Assembly: GCF_000341285.1 (NCBI RefSeq)
Contig: NW_005178435.1
Span: 69,501 to 133,500 of the forward strand
DNA: 64,000 bases
Reading direction: 5' to 3'
DNA from: Galdieria sulphuraria
Lineage: Eukaryota > Rhodophyta > Bangiophyceae > Galdieriales > Galdieriaceae
This document shows, in pieces, positions 28,040 to 37,143 of this stretch (position 1 is the stretch's first letter; the number at the start of each line of letters is the position of its first letter). A model generated the notes under the pieces. The model did not search any database and was not told the DNA's origin. It saw only the letters and a list, made by a program, of their open reading frames with translations. Made by a program: the position numbers and the translations under genes.

Positions 28040-28402
28040 AGTACATAGTTGAAAAAACCAAACAAATTGACAGCGATCACAATTTTCAAAGATGAAATCT
28101 ATTTGACTTTAAACAATCCAAGAAATCTAGTTAAGAATGGATATTACACAGCTGAGCATAAACGTTATTTTTCAGTGTTTATTTCAGAGTCGTCAATTAC
28201 TTTTACTTATATGCATTCGAATTTCCTCAACTAAGCCGAGATCTGGTTTCTATGAAACTCTCTCCCGTCAAGTTTCTTGAAGCCATCTTGGAATATACAG
28301 ACAACTCAATTATAGAGTTCTGATCAGACTGATGCTTAATATGATTCGGTTGTCTTCTTGACCCCTGTTTATCATGTGAAAAATAAGAAGATGACTTGAG
28401 TA
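28040..28402. other. Intergenic region, 363 bp
   Basis: This separates the provisional start of the release-factor gene from the stop of the NT-C2 gene; both are on the minus strand. It is AT-rich with no motif-bearing frame. It may contain an upstream exon of the release factor. Confidence 0.4.
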
Positions 28403-29824
28403 CTACTCAAACTTCCAAGGCAGGATTTTTGTCCATAATGGTTCTGAAATTGCTGATTTATTCTGCCTGGAATGCTTCTTGTTTTCAAAAGAAAGCCATT
28501 CCACACTCTCCAATGCTAACGCAAGTGAAAGTTTGGTCCGAATCAACTCCGAGAGCAAATTTCCCGATTCCTCGCGCTGTAACAAAAGCTGCTTTCGTAA
28601 ATAATGTATTTGGGTGTCTCTATGATCGCTAGCTTTCCACTCCAAGGACGCCAACTCATCTTGTGAGGGTATTCTGTCTCTTGCGGTTGATGCTTGAGAC
28701 GCACTAGGTTCACTAGCAAACTTGTCAAGTTTGCCATTCGACGCGAAACTAGGAAGAGTCATTGTCTCTTTTAATTTGTAAACTTCGCCAAATAAGGACC
28801 TCACTTGAGACTTGTAGTGCTCTTCCAACTTCCTAAACTGTTCTAGTAACTCCTTATTGGTCTCAACTATTCTCTGCTTGTCTCGAGACGATTCTGAGCC
28901 GTTTCCGTCCTTCGGGAAAGTATCGCGAAAGCCTTGTAACTCTGCTCGCAATTTACAAATCTCTGCTTTTTGCATACCTTCAATTAAATAGTTATGTTCC
29001 ATTTCGCTTCTAATTTCGACAAGATATTTTAGCAGCAGTGAGTTTTCCTCCGTCAACTTCTGTAAAACTCCTTCTCTCACTGCTTTAGAATCGTCAAACG
29101 ACTGATTTCTTTCACCAAACAGTAAAACACCTTTTGATTGTCTCGGTTTCCTTATATCTTCAGTGCCTAGCGAATATTTCCTTTCACTTGCAAGGAACTT
29201 GCATTCTTTGAGGTTACTATTCTTGTCAGGTGAACCAGGAGCATCGGTGGGATTCAATGACAATTTCCTAGGCTCTATTCTCCTAACTTCATTTCCGAAT
29301 ATCCTTCCACTGACTACCTTTTCAAACGCTTTAACGATAGAATCTTTCGAGTCGTTCTCCCAGTCTGACTTGGAGACTTTCCATGAAATAGTCATGAACA
29401 ACTTCGAACCATCTGACAGTTGAAAGACAGCTTCTTCGTGACTAGGTGAAACTCTTATGAACCTTGACAAGTCAAGGTGCATTTTACCTTGTGTTTTGGG
29501 TTCAACTCCTGCCTTTCCAACTCTCCTCAGAAAAAACTTGGCGTACTTCGGAAGAAAATCTCCTTCAACTTTGTTCATGTACAAAGTCACTGGTAAAACA
29601 AGCAACTCTCTGAAAGCTACAACACCACTTGAACGATAGGCAAGTTGCACAGAACGACATTCGGTAGAAGAACATAAGCGCTCTCCTCTTTGAACACTAA
29701 AAATGAAATCAACTCCAAGAGGAACATTTTCTATTCTATCTATGTAAAACGAAAACTCAAACTGAGTGGACACTTTGCCCAAGTGCTTCAAGGCACGAAG
29801 AGCTTTCGTTTTTTCAATAGCCAT
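28403..29824 (-). CDS. NT-C2 domain and coiled-coil protein
   Basis: A 473-residue, single-exon protein. Residues about 10-155 match the NT-type C2 (EEIG1/EHBP1 N-terminal) pattern: FEFSFYIDRIENVP, VTLYMNKVEGDFLPKYAKFFLRR, MHLDLSRFI and LFMTISWKV. In known relatives this domain tethers proteins to membranes. From about residue 270 the sequence becomes heptad-rich and coiled coil (KLTEENSLLLKYLVEIRSEM, NKELLEQFRKLEEHYKSQVR), with a Ser-rich break near 385. The frame extends upstream only from a GTG, so the ATG at 29824 is the start. A role in organelle positioning or trafficking is inference. Confidence 0.8.
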   Translation of the reverse strand: MAIEKTKALRALKHLGKVSTQFEFSFYIDRIENVPLGVDFIFSVQRGERLCSSTECRSVQLAYRSSGVVAFRELLVLPVTLYMNKVEGDFLPKYAKFFLRRVGKAGVEPKTQGKMHLDLSRFIRVSPSHEEAVFQLSDGSKLFMTISWKVSKSDWENDSKDSIVKAFEKVVSGRIFGNEVRRIEPRKLSLNPTDAPGSPDKNSNLKECKFLASERKYSLGTEDIRKPRQSKGVLLFGERNQSFDDSKAVREGVLQKLTEENSLLLKYLVEIRSEMEHNYLIEGMQKAEICKLRAELQGFRDTFPKDGNGSESSRDKQRIVETNKELLEQFRKLEEHYKSQVRSLFGEVYKLKETMTLPSFASNGKLDKFASEPSASQASTARDRIPSQDELASLEWKASDHRDTQIHYLRKQLLLQREESGNLLSELIRTKLSLALALESVEWLSFENKKHSRQNKSAISEPLWTKILPWKFE

Positions 29825-30084
29825 CCATGAAACTGTGTCGCTTATGATGGCGCCATTACCGCACACGTCATTACTGCATTAGTGGTAGAATGCTACTTCA
29901 GTACAAGATACATGGAATCGCAGCTATCTAGCAGCAGTCAAAAGTCAATTTAAAATTATATTTCGACAATACTTTGTTTTTCACTATGTTTCAGTAACTA
30001 TTCGGTTCTGTATCATTCGTGCACTTCCTTAAACAGCACAACAATTTTATAAGTATAAAGTCTAAAAAAATTACAATATTGAAG

Positions 30085-30095
30085 TGGCCTAATGG
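30085..30095 (+). promoter_or_regulatory. A-box-like sequence upstream of tRNA-Pro
   Basis: TGGCCTAATGG fits the Pol III A-box pattern TRGYNNANNGG exactly and lies 13 bp before the mature tRNA 5' end. It may be chance or an accessory box; no second tRNA can be folded around it. Confidence 0.3.
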
Positions 30096-30122
30096 GTTAA
30101 ACCTATACGGGACTGTGGTCTA

Positions 30123-30148
30123 CATGGTTCGAAAATTACCATGACTCA
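30123..30148 (+). other. tRNA intron 1, in the D-loop
   Basis: These 26 nt sit between position 14 and the GAGGT of the D-loop. The intron opens with CATGGT and contains its exact inverse ACCATG (30138-30143), so it can form a 6-bp hairpin. The ends may slide by one base because both flanks carry an A. Confidence 0.85.
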
Positions 30149-30188
30149 GAGGTATGATTCTCGCTTAGGGTGCGAGAGGTCCCGGGTT

Positions 30189-30203
30189 AATTAGCTTCCC
30201 GCT
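30189..30203 (+). other. tRNA intron 2, in the T-loop
   Basis: These 15 nt (AATTAGCTTCCCGCT) lie between T55 and C56 of the T-loop. Without them the loop reads TTCGATT, as in standard tRNA-Pro. Its 3' end, CGCT, joined to the following CGATTCC, partly rebuilds a B-box in the DNA. Confidence 0.88.
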
Positions 30204-30229
30204 CGATTCCCGGCAGTCCCCTATAGTTG

Positions 30230-30236
30230 TTTTTTT
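30230..30236 (+). terminator. Pol III terminator (T7)
   Basis: A run of seven T on the sense strand, nine bases after the discriminator of tRNA-Pro, as expected for RNA polymerase III termination. Confidence 0.75.
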
Positions 30237-30248
30237 ATTCTTCAAACT

Positions 30249-31535
30249 ATGTATTCCAATATTTGTCTGTTTTGCCCTTCTGCAAATGTTGTTTTTGGAG
30301 CCAACTCGCTGTTTGGTAGATACAAGTCGTCGAGAAAACGCGAGCATCGTAACTTGAAAGATTCCCGTACTTTGACTTGTTGCAGTAGTGTACAATATCA
30401 TCAACGAATACACTGTCAACTATTGTCGGTGAAGAGTTGGTTGGATAGAAACCCAAGTTTTATAGATTCACTGGAAAGTGGAACGTGGATCAAGCTAATC
30501 TGTGGGGCAAGCTACCAAGACCTACCTTTAATAAGAAATCTCAGTTTCTTATTTACCTTAGCTGGAGTGGATTGCATAGATTGTGCAGCTGATGGTGCTG
30601 TAATTCATTCAGTAAAACAGGGAGTGACTGATGCCTTGTCTTATGCTAACCGCCTTTGTATATCTCTACGAAGACCTTTGATAATGATCAGTGTCAATGA
30701 TGACGAAGACCCTCATTTTAGAAAAGCTTCGTTTGATACATCTAGTTGTCCTCCCAATTGTTCGAAACCTTGCGAGAGAGTATGTCCTGCATCTGCAATC
30801 ATGTTGCAAAGTGACGAAGCAGGGTTTCTCGTTCCATTCCATCAAGGTGTTATTCAAAACAAATGTTATGGCTGTGGTAGATGTGTTCCAGTTTGTCCGG
30901 TTCAGAATATTGAGACCACCTCGTTAACGAGTTGTCATTTTTCAGTTGTAGATAACTTATTAAAGTCCGAGCCAATCGATGCAATAGAAATTCATTCTCG
31001 TGCAGAGTCCATACAACATTTTCAACGACTGTGGGACAGTATTGAGCCTATTGTTCAAACCTCTCTATCGCTTGTATCTATCAGTTTTCCAGATGGTGGC
31101 AAACACTTGGAAGAGTTTCTTCGTAGTGTTGACCGAATGATTGTTAAAGAGCGTGCGAAATATCAAATAATTTGGCAGACAGATGGAAGACCGATGAGTG
31201 GAGATATTGGTAGAGGTACTACATTGGCAACTGTGAAGCTTGCAAAGAAAGTTTTGCATTTTGGTTTGAGAGGCTACATCCAATGTGCTGGTGGAGCCAA
31301 TAACTATACTGTTTCCGTTTTAGATGAACTGAACTTGAGAGCTAGAGCAGGACCATACCACAAGCACAGTGCCGTGTCCGGGGTTGCTTTTGGGAGTTTT
31401 GTAAGAAGAAAACTGATTGAGATGTTTCAAGGAACCTCGCTCGACTACTCAGGCAATGTGGAAAATTTTCCTTGTTTTGAACAAATATGGGACTTCGTGT
31501 TCAACCTGGTAAAGTCGATAAAGGAACGCCATTGA
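30249..31535 (+). CDS. LdpA-type [4Fe-4S] protein (light-dependent period A)
   Basis: A 428-residue single-exon protein related to cyanobacterial LdpA, an iron-sulphur protein that feeds redox/light information to the circadian clock in Synechococcus. The family segment WIKLICGASYQDLPLIRNLS and GVDCIDCAADGAVIHSV is clear. Two ferredoxin-type cluster motifs follow: CPPNCSKPCERVCP and CYGCGRCVPVCP. The C-terminal half has WQTDGRPMSGDIGRGTT and GYIQCAGGANNYT. The first ~50 residues are basic and Ser-rich, consistent with plastid import. The start codon is only 27 bp downstream of the tRNA-Pro gene, so its promoter must overlap that gene. What such proteins do in algae, which lack the Kai clock, is unknown to me. 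Confidence 0.88.
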   Translation: MYSNICLFCPSANVVFGANSLFGRYKSSRKREHRNLKDSRTLTCCSSVQYHQRIHCQLLSVKSWLDRNPSFIDSLESGTWIKLICGASYQDLPLIRNLSFLFTLAGVDCIDCAADGAVIHSVKQGVTDALSYANRLCISLRRPLIMISVNDDEDPHFRKASFDTSSCPPNCSKPCERVCPASAIMLQSDEAGFLVPFHQGVIQNKCYGCGRCVPVCPVQNIETTSLTSCHFSVVDNLLKSEPIDAIEIHSRAESIQHFQRLWDSIEPIVQTSLSLVSISFPDGGKHLEEFLRSVDRMIVKERAKYQIIWQTDGRPMSGDIGRGTTLATVKLAKKVLHFGLRGYIQCAGGANNYTVSVLDELNLRARAGPYHKHSAVSGVAFGSFVRRKLIEMFQGTSLDYSGNVENFPCFEQIWDFVFNLVKSIKERH

Positions 31536-31684
31536 TTGATTATTTCAACGCAGTTCATAGACATATTTTCATTCTTTTGAATCTATTGTAAAGCCAATCA
31601 AGTATGGAAGCTTTGGAGTCTCCAATTGATTTCTTCTAGTCTTAATCCATCCATAGAAGACCTTCTACAGAAGGTCAAATAGAC

Positions 31685-32871
31685 ATGAGAACAAATAACG
31701 AATTTTCACATGCCAATTGGTTTGTGATTATGACTGGCGTAGATTCTATTGGGTTTCAGTTCACTACTATACACAAACTTGGTTCAACGAAACATTGGTT
31801 TCAACAAAAGCAGACGAATACAGTCAATAAAAGTGGACTTAGAAATGTTTTGTGTCTCTCAAAAGCATTAAAGGAGTTGCAGCTTCCAAGACGCGTGCAG
31901 CTGGTAGCTTGTGATGTGGACGGTACCATCTTGAACTCCTGGAATGAAGTTCCTGCTGCGAACATAGAGGCTATTAAAAAGGTAATGAACTCTGGCATTC
32001 CATTTGTACTTGCAACTGGGTAGGCTATTGTTTTTTGTTCCACAGAGAAAAGATATGAAAGTAGCTAACAAAGGAAGGCTCGAAAAGGAGCTTTAAACTC
32101 AGTTCTGGAGATTAAATCGGACTTATCGAGGCATGGAATGGGTGTATTTTTACAAGGTTTATTTGTGACTTCTAAAGATGGTAAAATCTGTCATGAGATG
32201 GTTTTAGATACCGAGGTTGCTTTGAAGGTTTGTGAACTGGGAAGAGAACTTGGTATATCCCTCGTTGGTTATGAAAGAGACCGTATTGTTTGTGAAACGA
32301 GAAATGAAGAAACTGATAAGGTCATACCCTATCATGAGCCAACCCCAGAGTCTATTGGTCCTTGGAAGGAAGCTTTATTCAACCAAAAGACTAAACTAAA
32401 CAAGATGATGTTTATGGCGCCTCCTTTGCAGATTGACCAAGTTAGACCCTATATAGCGAAAGTGCTTGGAAAATGCTGTCATATCACCCAAGCAGTTCCT
32501 GGTATGTTAGAAGTACTTCCATTCGGTGCTAGCAAGGGAGAAGGCCTTAGGCGTCTTTTATTGTCCCTCAATATTGATCCATCGGAAGTAGTTGCCATTG
32601 GTGATGGAGAAAACGACGTTGAAATGTTTCAGTATGTGAAGCAACGTTTTCTTGTTTGAATTTGTAGATTAAACTTGTTTCCAGTTATGTAGTTCATAGC
32701 GTTGCAGTGGCAAACGCTTCACCTGCAGTCAAGGCTGCTGCTAAACACGTTACCAAGAGAACGAATAACAACGCCGCAGTAGCAGAAGCATTAGAAACTT
32801 TGATTCTAAACAATCCTTATTTAAACTCTGAACAGGGAAGAAAGACCCAGACTGTCAAGTCAACAAGTTGA
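31685..32871 (+). CDS. HAD-family phosphatase, Cof type
   Basis: Haloacid dehalogenase-like hydrolase with a C2-cap, probably a sugar-phosphate or nucleotide phosphatase; substrate unknown. Motif I is ACDVDGTILNS, motif II falls in PFVLATG, the motif III lysine in GASKGEG, and motif IV in IGDGENDVEMF. Three exons are read: 31685-32019, 32074 to about 32631, then a last exon with SVAVANASPAVKAAAKHVT, stopping at 32871. The first intron (54 nt) restores ATGKARKGAL. The first ~75 residues are basic and hydroxylated, suggesting an organelle (plastid) transit peptide. Confidence 0.87.
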
Positions 32872-33046
32872 GGCTTGTCATATGCTTGTGTTTTTTTCTT
32901 TTGAAAGAGTATGTACGATGTTCATTGGTGAATAATTTAATATAATAAAGAATCATAAATAGAAGACTTAAAGACTGTTTCAAATAACTTGAAATCCTCA
33001 TTTTAAAAATGGAATGGGGTTGTATTTCCTATTTAAGAAGGAAAAA

Positions 33047-34073
33047 TCAGTGAAGTTTAAGCAGTTCAGCCTTATGCTCGTTCGCCCAGCTTGCTAAACT
33101 GTGACACTGGGGATACAATTCTCTGGCAGTATTCATATCAAACTGCTGTATGTGATTTTTGTCGAACATAATTTGATAGGCGGCAAACATATCTGCAAGA
33201 TCACTTGCACCTGGAAAAGGCAATCGCTGTAATAAACAAAGTATTCTCAGCAACTATTCCAAAGAAAAACCTAAACCAACCTTATATTCTTCTACAGAAA
33301 CGGAACGATAAACAACTTTCTTTCCAAAAACTTCTGAAAGAACTTCAGCAATTTTATGAAAATCCATACACAAATGAACCACGTCCAACCTCCTTCTCAA
33401 GTAGTCCTGTGGAGATTTCAAAATAGATGCAATAACTCCTCCAAAATCCTGCATACAAGTCAAAAAAATATTTGAAGAATCCATAGGAAGAACAATTTCA
33501 AAAGAGCCTGGTACTTGTGAACTCGGCTGCAACCAATAAAACAAGTTTTCAAAATAAGCATACGGGTGAGTCACAATAAAGGGATGACCTTTCTTCTCAA
33601 TATATTCCTCAATTGCAGCCTTGCTTTCAAAATGGCTTACACGAATCTTATTGCCAGTTAACCTGAAAGCAGAAGGCAAACCACTAAATATTGGAAAGGG
33701 CACTCCTGCCTCAACAATAGCGTCTACTAAATTCTTACCACATTGAACTTCCATTTTTTCGGCACCCTCAGGTCTACTTAATAAAGACCAGTAGTCTGTT
33801 ACACCAAACACTGCATAGGCATCCTTCAGTAACGGAATCAAAGTTTGCCGTGGCTGTAAAAGATCTCCTTTTACGACCTCCACTCCCTTTTTCGCCAAGT
33901 TCTGTGCCTTCTCACTATAAACATCTCTCGTAACTGCTCTGATCTTATAACTTCCACTTGCTAATAAGTGACTGACGACACTACCGCCTTGAACCGAACT
34001 GAGTAAAATACTCTAAAACAGAGAGAGACATACCTTGGCGTCCAGTAGCACCAAAAACCACAACTTGCTGCAT
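33047..34073 (-). CDS. NmrA-like NAD(P)-binding protein (HSCARG/NMRAL1 type)
   Basis: Atypical short-chain dehydrogenase fold that usually senses NADPH/NADP rather than catalysing a reaction. The N-terminus MQQVVVFGATGRQGGSVV holds the GxxGxxG Rossmann motif across the first intron (donor GTATGT, acceptor before GCGGTAGTG). VEVVKGDLLQPRQTLIPLL, YAVFGVTDYW and GKNLVDAIVEAGV follow the family. A second intron joins VEEYK to RLPFPGASDLADMF. The usual catalytic YxxxK is not obvious. The frame extends upstream only from a TTG, so the ATG at 34073 is the start. It is divergent from the kinase gene, about 340 bp between start codons. Confidence 0.86.
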
Positions 34074-34415
34074 CGTAGAAAAGTTGAGTAGAGTGGGCTC
34101 GTTGAACGGAGAATCTTCTTCCCAAATAAACGACGTTTCTCTAGAAAAATGAGCATGGGGGTGCTGAATTTCTAGTCGATAAGCGGCGCAATTTTCCAAC
34201 TCGAACAGAGAATTTTTAGCTTGAGGAAAACATGGCAGCTTCTTTCACTTCTGGCTTTTCTGCAACGTCAAACTTTCAAGGGAATGATTATTTTTCAAAA
34301 TCCTACCGTTTCCTGTATTCCTAAGACCTTCGAAAGAAGCCTAGGGGTTTCTTTTTGTTTTGTCACTTTTGTTGTTGAGATTTTCTTTATTTTGTTCAAT
34401 TGAAGAGTAGTTTTA

Positions 34416-37061
34416 ATGGGTCAGACGGTAGGACGGGACCTTTTTACTAGGAGTTCCTCTAGTGTAGACCTCAAGAACGCGGAGAACCGTAAATTGGACG
34501 AGAACGAGTTGGACCAGGCTGCTAGAAGGGTCTTTGAGTGGCTGGACCAGAAGAAAAAAGGGTCTTTGACTCTTCGAGAAGTACGAAACACTGTTCCAGG
34601 GTTATATCTTCCACACTCGTTGCCAGCCTTATATTACTTTGACGAAGAAATGGATGGTTCCTTTGACTTTGGCGAGATAGTAAAACTTTTACGTTATTGC
34701 AAAAAACAGAAGAAGAGAGTGAAGAAAGAACTTCGAAAAGATCCCGAGAAAGTATCCGTTTTACGAAAGGCCATAGACGAAGGCAAGTTATCGGGTGAAA
34801 ATGCACTCTGTGCGAGTGAAGTGCGAAAAATTACGAGCTGTAACAAATATCGTTGTGTTTACAAGACACGTAAAAATTTGCAGGGGAATTCCGATAAGGA
34901 GGTACTTGAAGTGCCAGATATTCCACCGCGATCTGATTCTATTTCGCCATCCAGCGATAAAACGTTAAGACGCAGTGATTCACTTGTCTCAGAAACGAAC
35001 GCCGCTATAGAGGCGGCCGCTGTCGTAATGTCTTCAGAGTTGGCAGAACCGGAGGGAAGTTGCTCCAAGATGGAATTTTCAAATAGCTTGAAAGACTCGC
35101 AAAGACAGGAAGAAGAGAATAGAAGTCAAAGTGTATCTATGTTTGGCTCTCAGAGGGAGTTTTCTTTTCAATCAACCAACGATATTCTGAAGCAAGATAG
35201 TGAGAATCTTAGCCTTAGGAAAGATACTTCGACAACTGCTTCCGGACAGTTAGATAGTACTCCTTTACTAAGTTGCCTTGGCGAAGAGCTATCTTCTGCT
35301 GCTCTTAATGCGGCAATGGCAGAAAGAATGATTCAAGACTGCATATCCAATTTGGCGAACCAACTTCATGACTCAGCACACAGGGACAAGTACATGGAAT
35401 GGCTTTGGAAGTTAACCAATTGTGATAAGAAAGATGTGATATCACTGGAAGAGTTGCACCTGCTTTTGGATGCACTTGAGGAAGATGGTATCAATATTAA
35501 AGAACTTATGTTTTGTGATTCTGGAAATCCCAAGGACCCTGTTGATAAAAGAATTATGGATGAATACAATACCGCGCATACTGGATATATGTCGAGAGAT
35601 GAATTCATGGTTTTGGCTGACTTAGTGGTTCGCGAATATCAAAACTGGCAAGTTCGCCATGTAGAAATTATTGGCGACTATGAGTTGAATCATGTCTTAG
35701 GCTATGGTAGCCAAGGCGTCGTTAGATGTGCCACTAAAATTGAGACAGGTGAACGTTTTGCAGCAAAGTTGGTGAAGAGAGGGAAATGTAGTGATCTATC
35801 AAGACTGGACAGGGAAATACATGTCATGACAATGCTTGACCATCCAAACATTGTCCGTCTTGAAGAAGTAATAGAGTCGGATGATAATTTGTACTTGATA
35901 ATGGAATTATGTGGAGGTGGGAGCTTATTCTCGAAGCGCTCATCTCGTTCTGGTTATGTTAACCCTTTGGATGAAGATACTGCTCGTTTCTATTTGCGCC
36001 AACTTTTTGAGGGTCTTGCTTACTGCCATGAAAGAGGCGTTGCACACCGCGATCTTCGTTTGGATAACCTAATGCTGGATAACGATGGAAACTTAAAGAT
36101 CACTGATTTTGGACACGCTGGAGTTTTCAAAAAGGGATGGGATCTCTTTTCAACAACTCTTGTTGGCTCACTGTATCACTTGTCTCCGGAGCAGATAAAG
36201 GGTGTTTGTTATTCCGGTGAGAAAATCGATGTCTGGAGCTCTGGAGTAGTTGTCTACTGTCTTTTGGTCGGACAGCCACCTTTTAGGGCAAATGATGTAT
36301 CGGAGCTTCTGAATGACATCGTTCAGGGTAATTATGAGATGCCAAATGATCTGAGTCCAGAAGCGCAACACCTGATACAGAGCTTGTTGCAAATTGATCC
36401 GGAAAAACGTCCAACTTGTCGGGAAGTTCTCAGTATGAAATGGTTCCATATTGGTCCGGAGAGACGGCTTATTTTAAATGTGTTTGAGTTGCCTTTACCA
36501 GAAAGCTGGTGTTGTCTAAGTAGCACAGAAGTTCAAGAGAAAACAATCGCCTTATTGAAGGAATTGGATATTCATCAGCACCCGGCAGACATACCGTATA
36601 ACCGAAGGCTTTGCAGAGGACAAGATTGGAGTTTGAAGTGTTATTATCCTCATGATGGGCTAAAGTTTTACGTGAGTCTTTTTACAAGTCCTCCAGTTTC
36701 CCCAGTATCATCTGCTGCCACTAGTGAGAACGATGAAGTTGATTCTGCAGCTTTGTTGAAGGAACTTTGTTTGGATGGCTACTCTGCAGAGGTGGAAGCA
36801 AATCGAAATACGTCGTTTAACAACACAGATAGTCCCATTTCCATGGATACAGGAGTCTACACTACTGCTGAAAGTGTTTTGAGTACTGTCAAGCCTGCGT
36901 CTTGTCATTATCGGGAGGACAATGTTCCTTCGGTTGAATACCATTTTCAGTCTGTTTTTGAACCTTTTATTGAATTCCGTCATAGAGATGGCAGTTGTCA
37001 ACGTTTTTCGGAAGTCGTGCGTCAATTTGAAAAAATGGCTCTGGAAAATTGGCGGAAGTAG
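34416..37061 (+). CDS. EF-hand-containing Ser/Thr protein kinase
   Basis: An 881-residue single-exon protein. Residues ~30-100 contain an EF-hand pair, one with a near-canonical loop (DEEMDGSFDFGE). A second, degenerate EF region lies at ~325-405 (CDKKDVISLEELHLLL, GYMSRDEF). The kinase domain follows at ~420-680: G-loop LGYGSQGVV, AAKLVKR with the ATP lysine, HRDLRLDN, DFGHAG and SPEQIKG. The catalytic loop has Arg where Lys is usual. The remaining ~200 residues match no family I know. Calcium control is likely, but the EF-hands precede the kinase, the reverse of plant CDPKs. MGQTVG could be N-myristoylated (inference). Confidence 0.88.
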   Translation: MGQTVGRDLFTRSSSSVDLKNAENRKLDENELDQAARRVFEWLDQKKKGSLTLREVRNTVPGLYLPHSLPALYYFDEEMDGSFDFGEIVKLLRYCKKQKKRVKKELRKDPEKVSVLRKAIDEGKLSGENALCASEVRKITSCNKYRCVYKTRKNLQGNSDKEVLEVPDIPPRSDSISPSSDKTLRRSDSLVSETNAAIEAAAVVMSSELAEPEGSCSKMEFSNSLKDSQRQEEENRSQSVSMFGSQREFSFQSTNDILKQDSENLSLRKDTSTTASGQLDSTPLLSCLGEELSSAALNAAMAERMIQDCISNLANQLHDSAHRDKYMEWLWKLTNCDKKDVISLEELHLLLDALEEDGINIKELMFCDSGNPKDPVDKRIMDEYNTAHTGYMSRDEFMVLADLVVREYQNWQVRHVEIIGDYELNHVLGYGSQGVVRCATKIETGERFAAKLVKRGKCSDLSRLDREIHVMTMLDHPNIVRLEEVIESDDNLYLIMELCGGGSLFSKRSSRSGYVNPLDEDTARFYLRQLFEGLAYCHERGVAHRDLRLDNLMLDNDGNLKITDFGHAGVFKKGWDLFSTTLVGSLYHLSPEQIKGVCYSGEKIDVWSSGVVVYCLLVGQPPFRANDVSELLNDIVQGNYEMPNDLSPEAQHLIQSLLQIDPEKRPTCREVLSMKWFHIGPERRLILNVFELPLPESWCCLSSTEVQEKTIALLKELDIHQHPADIPYNRRLCRGQDWSLKCYYPHDGLKFYVSLFTSPPVSPVSSAATSENDEVDSAALLKELCLDGYSAEVEANRNTSFNNTDSPISMDTGVYTTAESVLSTVKPASCHYREDNVPSVEYHFQSVFEPFIEFRHRDGSCQRFSEVVRQFEKMALENWRK

Positions 37062-37143
37062 TGTTTAGGAATTGGAAAGTGTTTGACTTCTTTGAGAGTA
37101 ACACAATAAATTGTAGTGTTGCTATTTTTTGGAATAACTTTTC

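Larger units (their letters stand above)
30109..30221 (+). tRNA. tRNA-Pro (AGG) with two ectopic introns
   Basis: The spliced RNA folds into a full cloverleaf. The acceptor stem GGGACTG (30109-30115) pairs perfectly with CAGTCCC (30214-30220), followed by discriminator C. The D-stem begins GTCT at 30118. The anticodon arm CTCGC-TTAGGGT-GCGAG lies at 30160-30176 with anticodon AGG at 30167-30169. The T-stem is CCGGG/CCCGG at 30182-30186 and 30209-30213. There is no intron at the usual 37/38 site. Instead the D-loop is split by 26 nt (30123-30148) and the T-loop by 15 nt (30189-30203). Removing both gives the standard loops AGAGGTA and TTCGATT. Ectopic tRNA introns of this kind are known from the red alga Cyanidioschyzon merolae. 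Confidence 0.93.

Noticed and set aside
30078-30150. A second tRNA around the upstream A-box-like sequence
   Set aside because: No acceptor stem pairs and the D-stem does not close; only isolated box-like strings remain.
30165-30419. Minus-strand open frame overlapping the tRNA and LdpA
   Set aside because: It is a shadow of the LdpA coding frame and runs through the tRNA.
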